Shown here one piece after another: positions 1 through 11,401 of a stretch of DNA of 64,000 nt. The notes below the pieces were generated by a model, which was given only the letters and a program-made list of their open reading frames with translations, made no database searches and was not told the origin of the DNA. Within the stretch, counting starts at the first letter, position 1. Every line of letters starts with the position of its first letter. Source of the stretch: Sequoia sempervirens (lineage: Eukaryota > Streptophyta > Pinopsida > Cupressales > Cupressaceae); the NCBI GenBank assembly GCA_007258455.2, contig VDFB02270651.1:701030217-701094216 (forward strand), written 5' to 3'. Both the position numbers and the translations under genes were made by a program.

Positions 1-1758
1 TCAAGCACCAGTGTTGAGAGGACCAAATTAGACTCTCCCATTTCACATACATGCAAATGCTTTAGATTTTTCTATTAGGGCAGTCTTGGTTCAGAAAGAT
101 GGTAATAAGGAGTATGCAATTTATTACATTAGCAAGAATCTTCAAGGGGCGGAATTAAACTACACTATAACTGAAAAAGAGATGCTTGTTGTAGTTTATG
201 CTATTAATAAATTCAAACACTATATTACTAGCTATCTAGTCTTTTTCCATACACATCACACAACAATTAGGTATTTGATGAACAAGCCAATAGTTGGAGG
301 TAGATTGGTAAGATGTCTACTTCTCTTACAAGAATTTGATATTACCATTGTAGATAAACCTAGAAGAGTAAACATGGTAGCAGATTTTCTATCAATACTA
401 CGAACACAATCAACTGAAAGAGTGGTGGATGATTCATTTCCTGATGAACACTTGTTTGCTTTGCAAGTACATACACCCTGGTATGTAGATATTGCTAATT
501 ATTTGGTCATAGGGAAAATTCCACCACATTTCTCACCAAGAGAAAAGAGACAATTGGTTCATAAAAGTTTTCCTTACTCCTGGATATCTGGTTATTTGTT
601 TTATATAGGGCCTGATAACATCATGAGAAGATGCATTAGAGAAGATGATATTTTTGATATTATGAAAGGATACCATGATGAACCAGTGGAGGAAATTTTG
701 TAGCAAAGAGAATAGATTTTAAGATCCTCACAACTGTCTATTATTGGCCTACTCTACATAAAGATGTTAAATACACCAAAAGTTGTGATAGGTGTCAAAG
801 GATAGGAAGACCAACAAAGAGTGACGAGATGCCTTTACAACCTCAGTTGACATTGGAACCTTTTGACAATTGGGGTTTAGACATCATTGGACAAATCTCT
901 CCTACATCAAACAACAAGGAATATATCTGTGTTGGCAATAATTACTTGACAAAATGGGTGCAAGTGAAGTCCCTATAGTTTGCAAGAGATGGTACTATGG
1001 CTAAGTTTTTATATGAAGATATTTTTAGCAGGTATGGAGTACCTAGGGAAATAGTCACTGATCAAGGGCCCCAATTTACTTCTAATCTAATCACCAAGTT
1101 GGTTGAGGAATACCAAATCAGACATAAGAAATCCACACCCTATCATCCACAGGCTAATGGTCAAGTGGAGGTCACAAATAGGGAGATTGAAAGCATTCTC
1201 ACCAAGGTAGTGTAGCTGCATAGGAAAGATTGGGTTTCAAGATTACTTGAAGTAGTCTGGGTATATAGGACTACATGAAAAACAACCATTGGGTTTACAC
1301 CCTATGAGTTAGTTTATGGCAAGACAATAATCCTTCCTATTGAATTTGAATATAAAACATTGAGGACAATAGTAGATTTGGGAATGGATTTAATAGAAGC
1401 ACACAAAGAAAGGTTGCATTCTTTGAATGGGTTGAACGAGACAAGAATGGAAGTAATCCATCATACATAGGTAGTACAACAACAACGAATGAAATGGCAT
1501 GATCAGTATATAAAAACCAAAGAGTTCACTGTGGGAGATTGGGCCCTGTTATATGACTCAAGGTATAAAGATTTCAAGGTCAAATTCTAGTCTAGATGGC
1601 TCGACCCCTATGAAATTAACCAGGTTTACCCCAATGGATTCGTATATTTGCATACCATTGATGTAGTTCAGTTCTCACTTCTTGTTAATGGTCATAGACT
1701 GAAGTTATACAAGAAACTAATGCAATGTGATGGTTTCATCTTTTCATTGATCCAATAA
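1..1758 (+). pseudogene. Ty3/gypsy retrotransposon pol remnant (RT tail, RNase H, integrase)
   Basis: The 3' part of a pol polyprotein that would copy and integrate an LTR retrotransposon. The first 400 bases encode the end of reverse transcriptase and RNase H, with the ALDFSIRAVLVQKDG and LNYTITEKEML blocks. A frameshift near 690 separates this from the integrase. The integrase has a CDRCQR zinc-finger half near 780, then WGLD, VTDQGPQF and NGQVE, giving a D-35-E spacing between the second Asp and the Glu. A C-terminal HRLKLYKK block ends at the stop at 1756-1758. In-frame stops fall near 976, 1213, 1276, 1468 and 1588, so it is dead. Block order and wording fit the Tat/Athila side of Ty3/gypsy by eye. 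The 5' part lies outside the window. Confidence 0.9.
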
Positions 1759-2784
1759 TATGGTGCTCAAAGTGAACCTGAAATAGAAACTGATTCACAA
1801 AGTCCTACATCAGTATTATGAGACATACCCAGCATGTCTGGTGATCCAGAGGTTGAGCTACACTACTCTACCCCTTAAATCACTCAGGCATAATTTCTCA
1901 TGCTTTAAAACCACATGCACACACAACACATTATCCATGATGTACACATTTTGCTCCACAAGGACCTATTTTTCAATTTATTTAGCATTTATTGGGACTT
2001 GTTTATGATGGGAGCTAAAAAGTAAATCTATCAAATGCAGACAAGCCTTGTGCTTGGAGTACCCGCAACAACACCTATTGAAGTAAAGCTACAATACCTT
2101 GGTGAAGTTAAATTGTTTTTCCCATGCATTCCATCAATGTCGCATGCCTCATTTATCTCCCAATAAAGCTCTTGTAGCAAGTACATCTCAATTCATTGTT
2201 GCCAACTCTCCATCCACTCATATGCATTTAATGCCAATTAAATCAATTCCACACCAAAGTACATGTTTCTCTAGTTTCAAATTGTTTCGAGTAATAATTT
2301 CCATCATGCACATATGATAGGTAACTTCTCATAATTAAACTGGATTTCTTTTTGTATTCATTATTATTCTTGGTTTTCGTTATGCATGCGAAAAAATATT
2401 TCACCATTACTTTCAATTATTATCCTATCACCCCTACCAAGTCATATTTGAAGTGAGGTCACTTCGATTAAAGTTAGGGGAGAGGTATCATAGTCACGAT
2501 TTTTTATTTTCGCCACCTATGTTTGTCAGATAACATTTTATGCCATCCTCCTAAAAATAAAATACTTCTATGTTGTTTCCGATAATGTGATTTCTACCCT
2601 AAAATAAGCTAAGATATGGAGATTTTGTACTTAATTGAGCTATAAGAAAGGGGATTGTGAAGTTATAGTATTGGGTATAAGAGAAGGTATTCGAAGGAGC
2701 AGTGAAATTGGAGGGTTTTTAAAGGAAGTGGAGTCGATTTTTTAGCATAATTTGAATTCTTCAAGGTTGCAGAGTATCAAGACA
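1759..2784 (+). other. Spacer between pol remnant and downstream extra ORF
   Basis: About 1 kb without a convincing gene. It lies between the pol stop and the extra ORF of what looks like the same element, which is the usual place for a non-coding spacer in Tat/Athila-type elements. The short open frame at 2099-2317 has no recognisable domain. Confidence 0.45.
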
Positions 2785-5430
2785 ATGGGAGGTAATGTTA
2801 TACACAAGGAACCATCTATGCATAAAGAAATATTAGAAGATCCAATGGTTTTACCAGTCTTTACTAGAGTGGGATGGTTAGAATATTTCTTGAAGTTGAT
2901 GGAGTATGATAATGAAATGGCAAGAGATTTTGTAGCTACATTGCAATATGACGAGGCAACAATGAAAGGGCTAGTAGTGGATCCCTCTGAAATGGAAATT
3001 TCTCAAGTCACAGGATTACCTCAAACAGGGTTTGAATACCCAGCTCGTGTAGATGCAATGACAACAAGGGAGGAGTTATGTGAATGAGGAGAAATTTTGG
3101 ACTTCACATCACAAGGTAGAAAGTGGCTTTCCCTTCCATTCTATTGGGGAAAATGTGCTAGTTATATCATTAAATATCTTACTTGTGATGGCCATCACAA
3201 CCTCTTATACACTATGCATTTTAAGCTATTCAATCATTTACGACATGATAAATTGGTAAATGTACCCAATTTCCTCTATAATATGTTGAAGAGTATGGCA
3301 ACTAAATATCAAAGGAAACAAACAGTCACCACACTGTCCCATCATTGCTTAATAGTTTTACTAGTTAAAAAGAGTTTGTGAATTCAACACCCATAGGTTA
3401 ATTGGGATGATTTCAAAAATTACAAGGATATCACCAAGTTGCTTGAGGCACCTAAAGTAGAGGATGAACCTCAACCTGGGTCTGAACTAGAAATTGAACC
3501 TAAGTAGAATGAACATGAGAGAGAAAATTCTCCTGTGACACTATTGACTTTACCTACCTGCAACCAAAGTGGGTTTGAAAAACATGACCTACCAGAACAT
3601 AGGCCGGTGGGAACAGAAGAGCCCTCATCCTTTAAAACCCCTAGAGCTAGGGGAGGCATTACATCAACATCTTCAAAAGGGAAAAATATGAATAAAGGTG
3701 TTGAGAAGCAAAAGAATTTTGTAAAGGAAGGGGATGCAGGGAAGAGAAAGGGGAGTGAAAGGAAGAAAAGGAGCAAAGTTACACAGGAAACTATTACTCC
3801 CAAACACTCAGGTAGGTTGAGAAGAGAGAATGTTGAGAAAAGAAGTATGGAAGAGCACCAACAAGAAGAAAAGGGTGAAGGATAACAACATAATGATGCA
3901 ATGATGATAGATACAAACATTGATAGGGAAAGAGATGTCCCTAAAGATGTTTTTATAGATATTCCTAAAAATGTTAATGTGCCTATCAGGAAGATAAGAT
4001 ATATTTCTTCTTCCTCTGATTCTCATTCAGTGGATATCTTTATTGCAAAGAAAATAAGGAGGGCAGTCCCTAGTAGCCCCAATAGGGAAATATTTGATAT
4101 TATAGGGGATGGTGATGATGATTGAATTTTGAAAGAAAGGAAGAATTGTTGGAAGACATGAATATAAGGAAAGCACTCCAAGAAGCTCTTGACATAATAG
4201 AACAATTGGAAGCACAAGTGAAAGGATATGAGCAAAGAGACAAAGAGAAGGAAATAAGGATTCAAGAGTTGGAAGAGAAAATACAGACTTACGACCATGG
4301 AGCTAAATTGGACTTATTAGCACAGATGGTTGAGGGAAAAATAGGAGTTGAGGATAATGTAGCATTAATTCCACAAACTCTTGTTACAAGAACACCAACA
4401 TATCATACTCCTTTTTCTTTAGGTTTTGAATTGTTGAAAGTCACTAGTCAATTCAAACAAGAAAAAGAAAACTGGGAAAAGGAGAAACAAACTTTGAATG
4501 CATCATTGGAAAGAAAGAATTTGGAATTGAGTAAACTGGAGGAGAAATTGACAAAAGTGATAGACAGAGCTATCCAAATTATTGAGTGTAGACCTCCACC
4601 TAGAGTGTATGCATTGTTCTTAAAAGAAAAGTTTCTTAGTTTTTGGTTTAATAAGTTTATTAATGATCAATCTTTTGCTTTAAACAAGAGGCATAGTTTT
4701 CTCAATTTCTTTAATACAGTTAGTTTAGAGGAGCAGGATCAGTTGTGTGAGTATTATCTACACAACTATGTAATGACAAAGGACACCGAATGGAATCCCT
4801 TAATCTATGTTGGGGATTTGCAAGTAAGGGACCTGACATCCTATTTCAGGAATGAACAACTTCAAGGGGAACTAATGGAGAAATATGAAGAACAAGAGAA
4901 AATAGTGGCACTACAGCTCAGAAAGGAAGCAACAAATACCAATAGAGTTATCACTCAATGGTTGACACTCCTTTCTCACCGGGGTCTAGGAAAAAAATTG
5001 TGTACTTGAAACTTTGAGATTACAAAAGGATTCAACAACTAGCAGTGATCATCCTCCAGAACTACCTAAAATATGTTGAAAACAGGTGGAAAAGCTTGAC
5101 TTTAGAATTACAGAAGAAAGAGCCTCACTCTTTCCATAATTTTATGATTATGTTTGAGAGATTTCACAATTATATCAAGGTTTCAAGAATAAGAGGAGTG
5201 GAATGACTTCCACTTACTTATCATCCTCCTATTCTACTTTATCCAGTACCACATTGGATAGGAGAAAAGAACGATCAGTGTGTGAATGCAAAATCAGTTA
5301 AGTTGGATAGACTTGCATGTTATAATGGATTTTATCTCAAACAGGAACAAGGAGTCAATACAGTTATAGATCTTAGGCAGATTGCTTTGTACTACAATCT
5401 TCTCCCCTAGGTAGTTTAGTTAAGCATTTT
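2785..5430 (+). pseudogene. Extra retrotransposon ORF downstream of pol (copy 1)
   Basis: A broken sense-strand ORF in the position of the env-like or additional ORF of Tat/Athila elements, between pol and the 3' LTR. The ATG at 2785 begins MGGNVIHKEP, and the second copy at 53307 starts at the same place with MGETIVIREP. The N-terminal third has GW and GLP motifs spaced as in plant-mobile or plant-transposon-associated domains, a resemblance only. The open pieces are 2785-3087, 3097-3381, 3535-3885, 3901-4125 and 4122-5009. The middle is Lys/Glu-rich. From about 4130 there is a strong coiled coil, followed by QLCEYYLHN and NPLIYVGD blocks also found in copy 2. Function is unknown. It is not shown to be an envelope protein. 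Confidence 0.7.
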
Positions 5431-5447
5431 TCTTGAGGACAAGCAAA

Positions 5448-5465
5448 AAGATAAGTTGGGGGGAA
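5448..5465 (+). other. Polypurine tract
   Basis: The purine-rich run GTTGGGGGGAA lies right before TGATGGGC. The second element shows the same arrangement at 55842-55857 (GTTGGGGGAAGAA, then TGATGAGC). This is the expected plus-strand primer site next to a 3' LTR. Confidence 0.7.
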
Positions 5466-6956
5466 TGATGGGCTTGGTCATTAGTACTTTTTCTGTTGCT
5501 TTTTATATGCTTTGAGACACTTTAAATATCTTTTCTAAGTATTTTTCAAACAAAAACTTCCATAATATGTTATCCTTTCATAACATACCTTGCAACTTTG
5601 AACCTAGTTTGGGAAAATGAAATATGGTGATAATATTCGTAGTATTGCATGATTTAAATATGAGAATGTATGCATATGAATAGAATTATGTGATCTAATT
5701 ATGAAGGTTAGTTGTATATATATGTTGCATGGATTAACCTCTATGTAGCTTAGCATGTGGTAACATGAATGGAGCATTTGTAGCAAGAACCAAAGCAACA
5801 TAAGTTTAACTTGCCTAAAGTGTAGGGAGTTGTGGAGTTGAATGTGAACCATCATGGAAGGAATAAATAATAATGGAGGATATTTGTTCTAAAACTCTAA
5901 ATGTTTTCTTATGTGTTTCACATGCAAGTCGCTTCATTGAAGTTCTTAGTTGAATAGGTCTCTTCTTCCTTTTCAATTAGAATGAATAAGTCAATCTTAA
6001 TTTCACATCATTGTATCTAGGAGTGGGATTAATGGTTGCAATTAGTTAGTAGTTTGAATAAGTCTCTCCCCGTTTTTGTATAAATTCAAGGGATGAGTTT
6101 GTAGAAAAGTTAGTTGGTTGTTACAAGTTATTAAGCAGTTAGTCATTTTCTAGTTTCAAGTAATCTAAAAAAATGTTGTTAAAATGCAATTACTAATATA
6201 ATCGACAAGAAGGATTTTGTTTGAATATCTAGTGATATGCAATGAATGTAGTTGTATGTTACATGGATGCATAAGAATATGAGTTAGATTTGGCTCTAAT
6301 TTAAGTGAGATAGTCCCCTAAGCTAGCCACTCGGGTTATTTCCTCTCACTTCATTTATTTACTTATTCATTTATGCATTCCTGCTAATTTTATTTTTATT
6401 ATTTTATAAATGCATTGCAAAGTAAAGTAGAATAGTTCTTACAGTTGATTACTGTAGTTTTTATTCATGAATAGTTGTGTAATTAGTGAATCTTAGTACT
6501 CCAGAGATTAGATTTGGTTATTCTGCTATTCTGAATAGTTTTGGATTGATTTTGTACTTACTTATTATTAGCAGTCACCTATAACTTATGCTACAGGTAC
6601 CTGTAGCCATCAGGTTCTATAATTACTTATATTGTTTTTGCAATGTTATAAGATGAGCCAACAAAATAGAATAGTCTAAATAGGTTTGCATAGGATACTT
6701 TAGGTGAACAAGAGTCCATGAAGGCACATATAGTGCAATATTGTCATAAGTTATGCACCTTGGTTGATGATTTAATGTTGTCTTAAGCAATGTGAAGTGG
6801 ATTGTTCAGCTAGCTAATCCTCTGTAATGAGTAAATATTACCAAGTTTACGTTACATTAGCTTAGACTCTACACATAGCATAAGAACTTTTCAATCATTA
6901 TCTACTAATAATGTTTATGTAACACTTACGTAATGAGCTCATAGGTTCTAACATTG
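5466..6956 (+). repeat. 3' LTR start and adjoining unassigned DNA
   Basis: The LTR 5' end is placed at TGATGGGC (5466) by comparison with 55857. The 3' end could not be fixed. The segment is AT-rich and without genes. It contains a perfect 16-bp palindrome at 6591-6606 (CTACAGGTACCTGTAG). Only the left boundary is supported. Confidence 0.45.
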
Positions 6957-6977
6957 AACCTGGTAGCTTTGATACCA
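6957..6977 (-). other. Copia-type primer-binding site (tRNA-iMet)
   Basis: On the minus strand the sequence reads TGGTATCAAAGCTACC directly after CA. This is close to the TGGTATCAGAGC primer site of Ty1/copia elements. An LTR on the minus strand should therefore end at 6978, but its other end was not found and no Copia coding sequence is recognisable on either side. Confidence 0.5.
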
Positions 6978-7813
6978 TGTTTAACATGCCCAATGTTCTA
7001 CCCATTGAACTTTACCATGTTTTAATCCACATGTGAACAAATATAGTAATAAGATTTTTTTTATAATTCAATAATAAGATGCACATTTGGAATAAACCCA
7101 TTTCAAACTTCCACTGCATTTCAATAATAAAAGGTGCATTTCTATTGCATTTTCATAAAGTGCATTACATAATTTCCAAGTAATTATTATCTATTACATA
7201 ATCCCATGTAATGATAACATTTTTCTAATTTATAATTTCTCAATAGGAATAGAGATACATGTTTACATACATAGCTTCCATGAGCTCAATGAAATAGATA
7301 TACAATTAAAATACAATGATCTAGATGTCCCTAATGTTGTTGCATACCTCCTAGATGTCCCCATTAAGTGGCACTACATTCTAGGTTTCCCCAAACTAGC
7401 ACTACATCCTCAAATCCCAACCGCCAATTATATGAGGGAGAGCACCACTCAAGTGTTTTTCTACTAACCACAAACTTGTTGCGGTCCCCCAAACATCTAC
7501 CTAACTAGTAAGATTTCCCTACCCTTCAATGAAGAGATTAGTTTGGTAACCCCTTAATCTTGACCTTGTTGAGCATAGTGTTCTGTCCTATATATCTAGA
7601 GCTACCATGCATTGGCTACAACCTACATGTATGACTTCCCTACCTAGAATGCAATCATGGATCACAGTGAACCGACAGTGTAAATAGTGGCTACTTACAC
7701 TACTTTGGCCAAAGTATTCAACATCTAGTACTTCGAGTGCAAGTCATCTGTTCACCCACTCTGCAACTCGATTTGGTATTGACCATTCACAAACATAAAA
7801 AACTGTCCAACAA

Positions 7814-8076
7814 GGTTACTCCCTTTCCCATGGATTATCCTAACCCCAATAATAACCAAGTTTTAACAAACTTGACTAACTAGATTATACCCTTTCCCAT
7901 GGATTATTCCAACTCTAGGTATAACCAAGCTTTAACAAACTAACTAACTAGGTTACACCCTTTCCTAAGGATTATTCCAACCCTAGGTATAACCATGCTA
8001 ACCATACATGCACACATAATAAGTGACCAACTAGGTTACTCCCTTTCCCATGGATTATCTAACTCAAGGAATAACC
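7814..8076. repeat. Tandem repeat, about 70-bp unit, four copies
   Basis: Units begin at about 7814, 7883, 7951 and 8034. Each carries CCCTTTCCCATGGATTAT (degenerate in the third) and most a following AACC...TATAACCAAG-like tail. Spacing is 69, 68 and 83 bp. Confidence 0.75.
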
Positions 8077-8112
8077 TAATTAACCACCCGAGTAATCATA
8101 ATGTCATAACAT

Positions 8113-8312
8113 TAAATGACTTCATTTCAAAAGGTATGATCTCATCAATAAATGACTTCAATTCAAAAGTATGATCTCAATAATAAATGACTTCAATCAA
8201 AGCATAATCTCATCAATAAATGACTTCAATCAAAAGTATAATCTCATCAATAAATGACTTCAGTCAAAAGTATAATCTCATCAATAAATGACTCCATTCA
8301 AGAGTATAATCA
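8113..8312. repeat. Tandem repeat, about 34-bp unit, six copies
   Basis: AAATGACTTCA recurs at about 8114, 8150, 8185, 8218, 8252 and 8286 (ACTCCA in the last), each followed by TCAAAAGTATAATCTCATC or a near variant. Period is 33-36 bp. Confidence 0.85.
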
Positions 8313-8921
8313 ACGATCAAGTGATCATAAACAATCTTAAAACCTCTATGTTTATATGACTCAAATATTCACGTATTTACAATGTTCACTACATTTATAT
8401 ATAATTTGGAGGACATTAGCTTGAGAGAAGTTTTTTCTTTAGTACCTATAAGTCCTCTTCCCAATACGACTTTGGGTTGTCGGAATGTGAGTCCTCTTAT
8501 AGAATTTCATGAATAGGAATAGATTCTTAATCAAAAAATAAGAAAATAACATAATCCAAGAATAAATTTTTCAACCCTAATGTTGAATGTTGATATAACA
8601 ATCAATTATACACCCTAACCCTAGGGAAAAGACTATCTTCCTACTTCAAGGAGATATGATTAAAATCAATCAACATGGTTTGCATAACATCACAACCTAT
8701 CAATGATGACATTTCTATCATGCCATCATTACCGTTGTTTTACTAACCTCATTTCCACAAAGGTTTACCTGGCATCATAAGCTAACAATTTCAAGGTAGG
8801 ACTTCAATGTAATATTAATTCCCATATTTCACAACCTAATTGAAGTATATATAATCTATGATAATTTAGGTATTCAATCTAATACGCTAAGATTATCATA
8901 TATAACCACATAATTTCAAAA

Positions 8922-8926
<5 letters not shown>

Positions 8927-8988
<62 letters not shown>
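8927..8988. repeat. TA dinucleotide microsatellite
   Basis: About 60 bp of uninterrupted alternating T and A. Confidence 0.95.
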
Positions 8989-8991
<3 letters not shown>

Positions 8992-10412
8992 TCAACCAAT
9001 AAGATCTCATAATAAATCACCCAAATATCATGCAAGCTCCTTAAAATAAGAATGATCGAAGGATCAAACAAGCAAGTTGAACAAATTGACAATTCCTCTT
9101 TCCACAAATAATGACATTCATAGACAAATAACATGTCAACATAAAGAGATTAGAGAAATAGAAATCAACATGCTTGGAATTATAGCTCCAATAGATATAT
9201 TACTGCTTTCTAAGCTCAACCTCCTCAATCACGATTGCTACTTCTTCTAAGCTCAACCTATATCCAAACTCAAGTGTCTTGACAAAGAACTCTCAACAAT
9301 TGCAAATTCACAAACAACTCTCTTTCTTACCAAAAACTCTCAAAAATACTCTTACATAGAAAACTACAACAAAATGATGGATTAAGAAATCATAATGAAT
9401 AATTGTGTAACCAAAGGGAGAGAGCATACCTCTATATATACTAAAATTTGAGTATCTTAATACTAAAAATAAGCTACCAAATTTTCCACCTTCCTATTCC
9501 AAATGCATCGATAGGCTCAAGAAGTGAGAGGTGGCTGATTAAAACTCTAGCTTGCAAACACATACACAGTCCAACTTCATAGTTAAGAATGAATCACTCA
9601 TATCTTGATGACAACAAAGATTAAACTTAGAAAATACAACCTACAGGTTTCCTTATTGCAATAAAAGTTGACTACCTCATCCAACTCTATTGACAAAGTC
9701 TCATGCTCTCAATAGGCTGAATGTTAGACTTCTATTTGGTTTATCATAGCGTTGCATACCTTACACCTCTTCATTATGCTGTGCATTGGCTTCCTATTAC
9801 TTAGCTTCTTTGACTTTTAAATACCTCATCATACTTTTTCTCAGCGCAGTTGTTAGCCCTCCATTTTAAGTTTATTAAAAATGCCATATAAAATATTTAT
9901 GTGTTATTTACTATGCACAACCTTATTCACTTTATAGCATATTTAGATATATGTGTGGCTTCTAGTCTTTTAATAATTAATACTTAGCACATGCAAATGT
10001 GTTCTCTCTCTCCATCACAACCTTTATTGCATTCATTATGCTTTAAATATTGCATGTTTTCATCGCATATTTCTAGCTTATATGGTATGTATTTAATACA
10101 CTTTCCTGAATATATATTTCCAATGCCAATTAGTACTTTACCTTTTCCACTTAACATTATTTACTTTACATCCCAAAACATACTATGTGTTGCATTCACT
10201 TCTTCTCTTATGTGTATTATGGTGTAGCATACTCTTGCTATGTTGTTGGCTTAAATACACATTCATGTGCTACCTTTTAACTATCCCATGGGCTTTGTAA
10301 GCGCAACCTTATATTTATATTATGCTGGCACTTGTTTAAGCCAATGGCCTTTGTAAGGCCTGTGCTATATATAAGCACTTTGTTTACTTGTAAACATTTC
10401 AATATGCATTCG

Positions 10413-10416
<4 letters not shown>

Positions 10417-10468
<52 letters not shown>
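10417..10468. repeat. TA dinucleotide microsatellite
   Basis: About 50 bp of alternating T and A. A shorter run follows at 10551-10576. Confidence 0.95.
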
Positions 10469-10473
<5 letters not shown>

Positions 10474-11175
10474 CACTTCCTTTGTTACACTATATATATT
10501 AATATTATATATATTCACATTTATTAAATCACTATTTGTCATTGAAACATATTATATATATATATATATATATATATTAATATTATTATATACATCTATA
10601 CGTATGTATACATTATTATATACATGCTTATGATATTTAATATCCCTTATTAAATAAAAATACATACATATTTACTTCTATATGCATATACATTAAGTTT
10701 ATATATACACATATGTAAATATATATACATATATTTGATGTATGCATGTATCGATAAATGTATAGGCATGATTTCACGAAGAAGATCATAACTCAAAACA
10801 TAGATCTAGCCACATAGTTTAGACTAAGAAACAATCAAGAAATCAAAGACCAAAATTAAAACCATAACAATAATCCCCAAACTATGACTGATAGTTTACT
10901 TCCCAATTCCCGATCTAACTTGACTCATCTTAACCAAACTAGGGTGTGAGTGTGTGATAGCTCAATTAGGCATATTAGGGTTACCAGACCAAGTTCTTCT
11001 CCTGAGTGATACTCCCCCTCTCTTACCTGAGGCTCAACTCCTTCCTACATCCAACTTAGTGCATCAAAAAGGTAGTTATCCATTCACATGAAATTCATTT
11101 GCATCATCAAAGAATAAAAGTATTCATATTGCAATACATATTCATTCATCACATCTTCCATTAGTATAAAATATA

Positions 11176-11275
11176 NNNNNNNNNNNNNNNNNNNNNNNNN
11201 NNNNNNNNNNNNNNNNNNNNNNNNNNNNNNNNNNNNNNNNNNNNNNNNNNNNNNNNNNNNNNNNNNNNNNNNNNN
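11176..11275. other. Assembly gap (100 N)
   Basis: Exactly 100 N, the usual placeholder for a scaffold join of unknown size. The 7.5 kb block shared with the minus-strand copy begins at the very next base. Confidence 1.
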
Positions 11276-11401
11276 TGATTCATTAGAAGTGGCCACACAA
11301 AGAATTGGGTAGCAGAACAATCTAATCAATTCTAAAGCAGAGATATTATAGATCTGATTTTGAAGGTATTTGTCAAAGGAGGTGTTATTCTAGCAAACAA
11401 G

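Larger units (their letters stand above)
6978..11175. other. AT-rich repeat DNA without recognisable genes
   Basis: No supported coding region. It probably includes the decayed Copia LTR next to 6957-6977, two tandem-repeat arrays, and three TA microsatellites. Short open frames here, including one at 8916-9134 formed by the TA repeat, have no domain content. The contig ends at 11175. Confidence 0.6.

Noticed and set aside
3471..3920. 149-codon minus-strand frame opposite the extra ORF
   Set aside because: Arises from the Lys/Glu-rich sense strand read in reverse (Phe/Leu/Ser-rich); no independent support.
2785..5430. Retroviral envelope gene
   Set aside because: No signal peptide, transmembrane segment or cleavage site is visible; only its position resembles an env-like ORF.
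8916..9134. Minus-strand open frame of 72 codons
   Set aside because: Most of it is the TA microsatellite read as Tyr-Ile repeats.
11084..11329. Open frame running across the first N gap
   Set aside because: It exists only because N bases contain no stop codons. The same holds for frames across 32760-32859.
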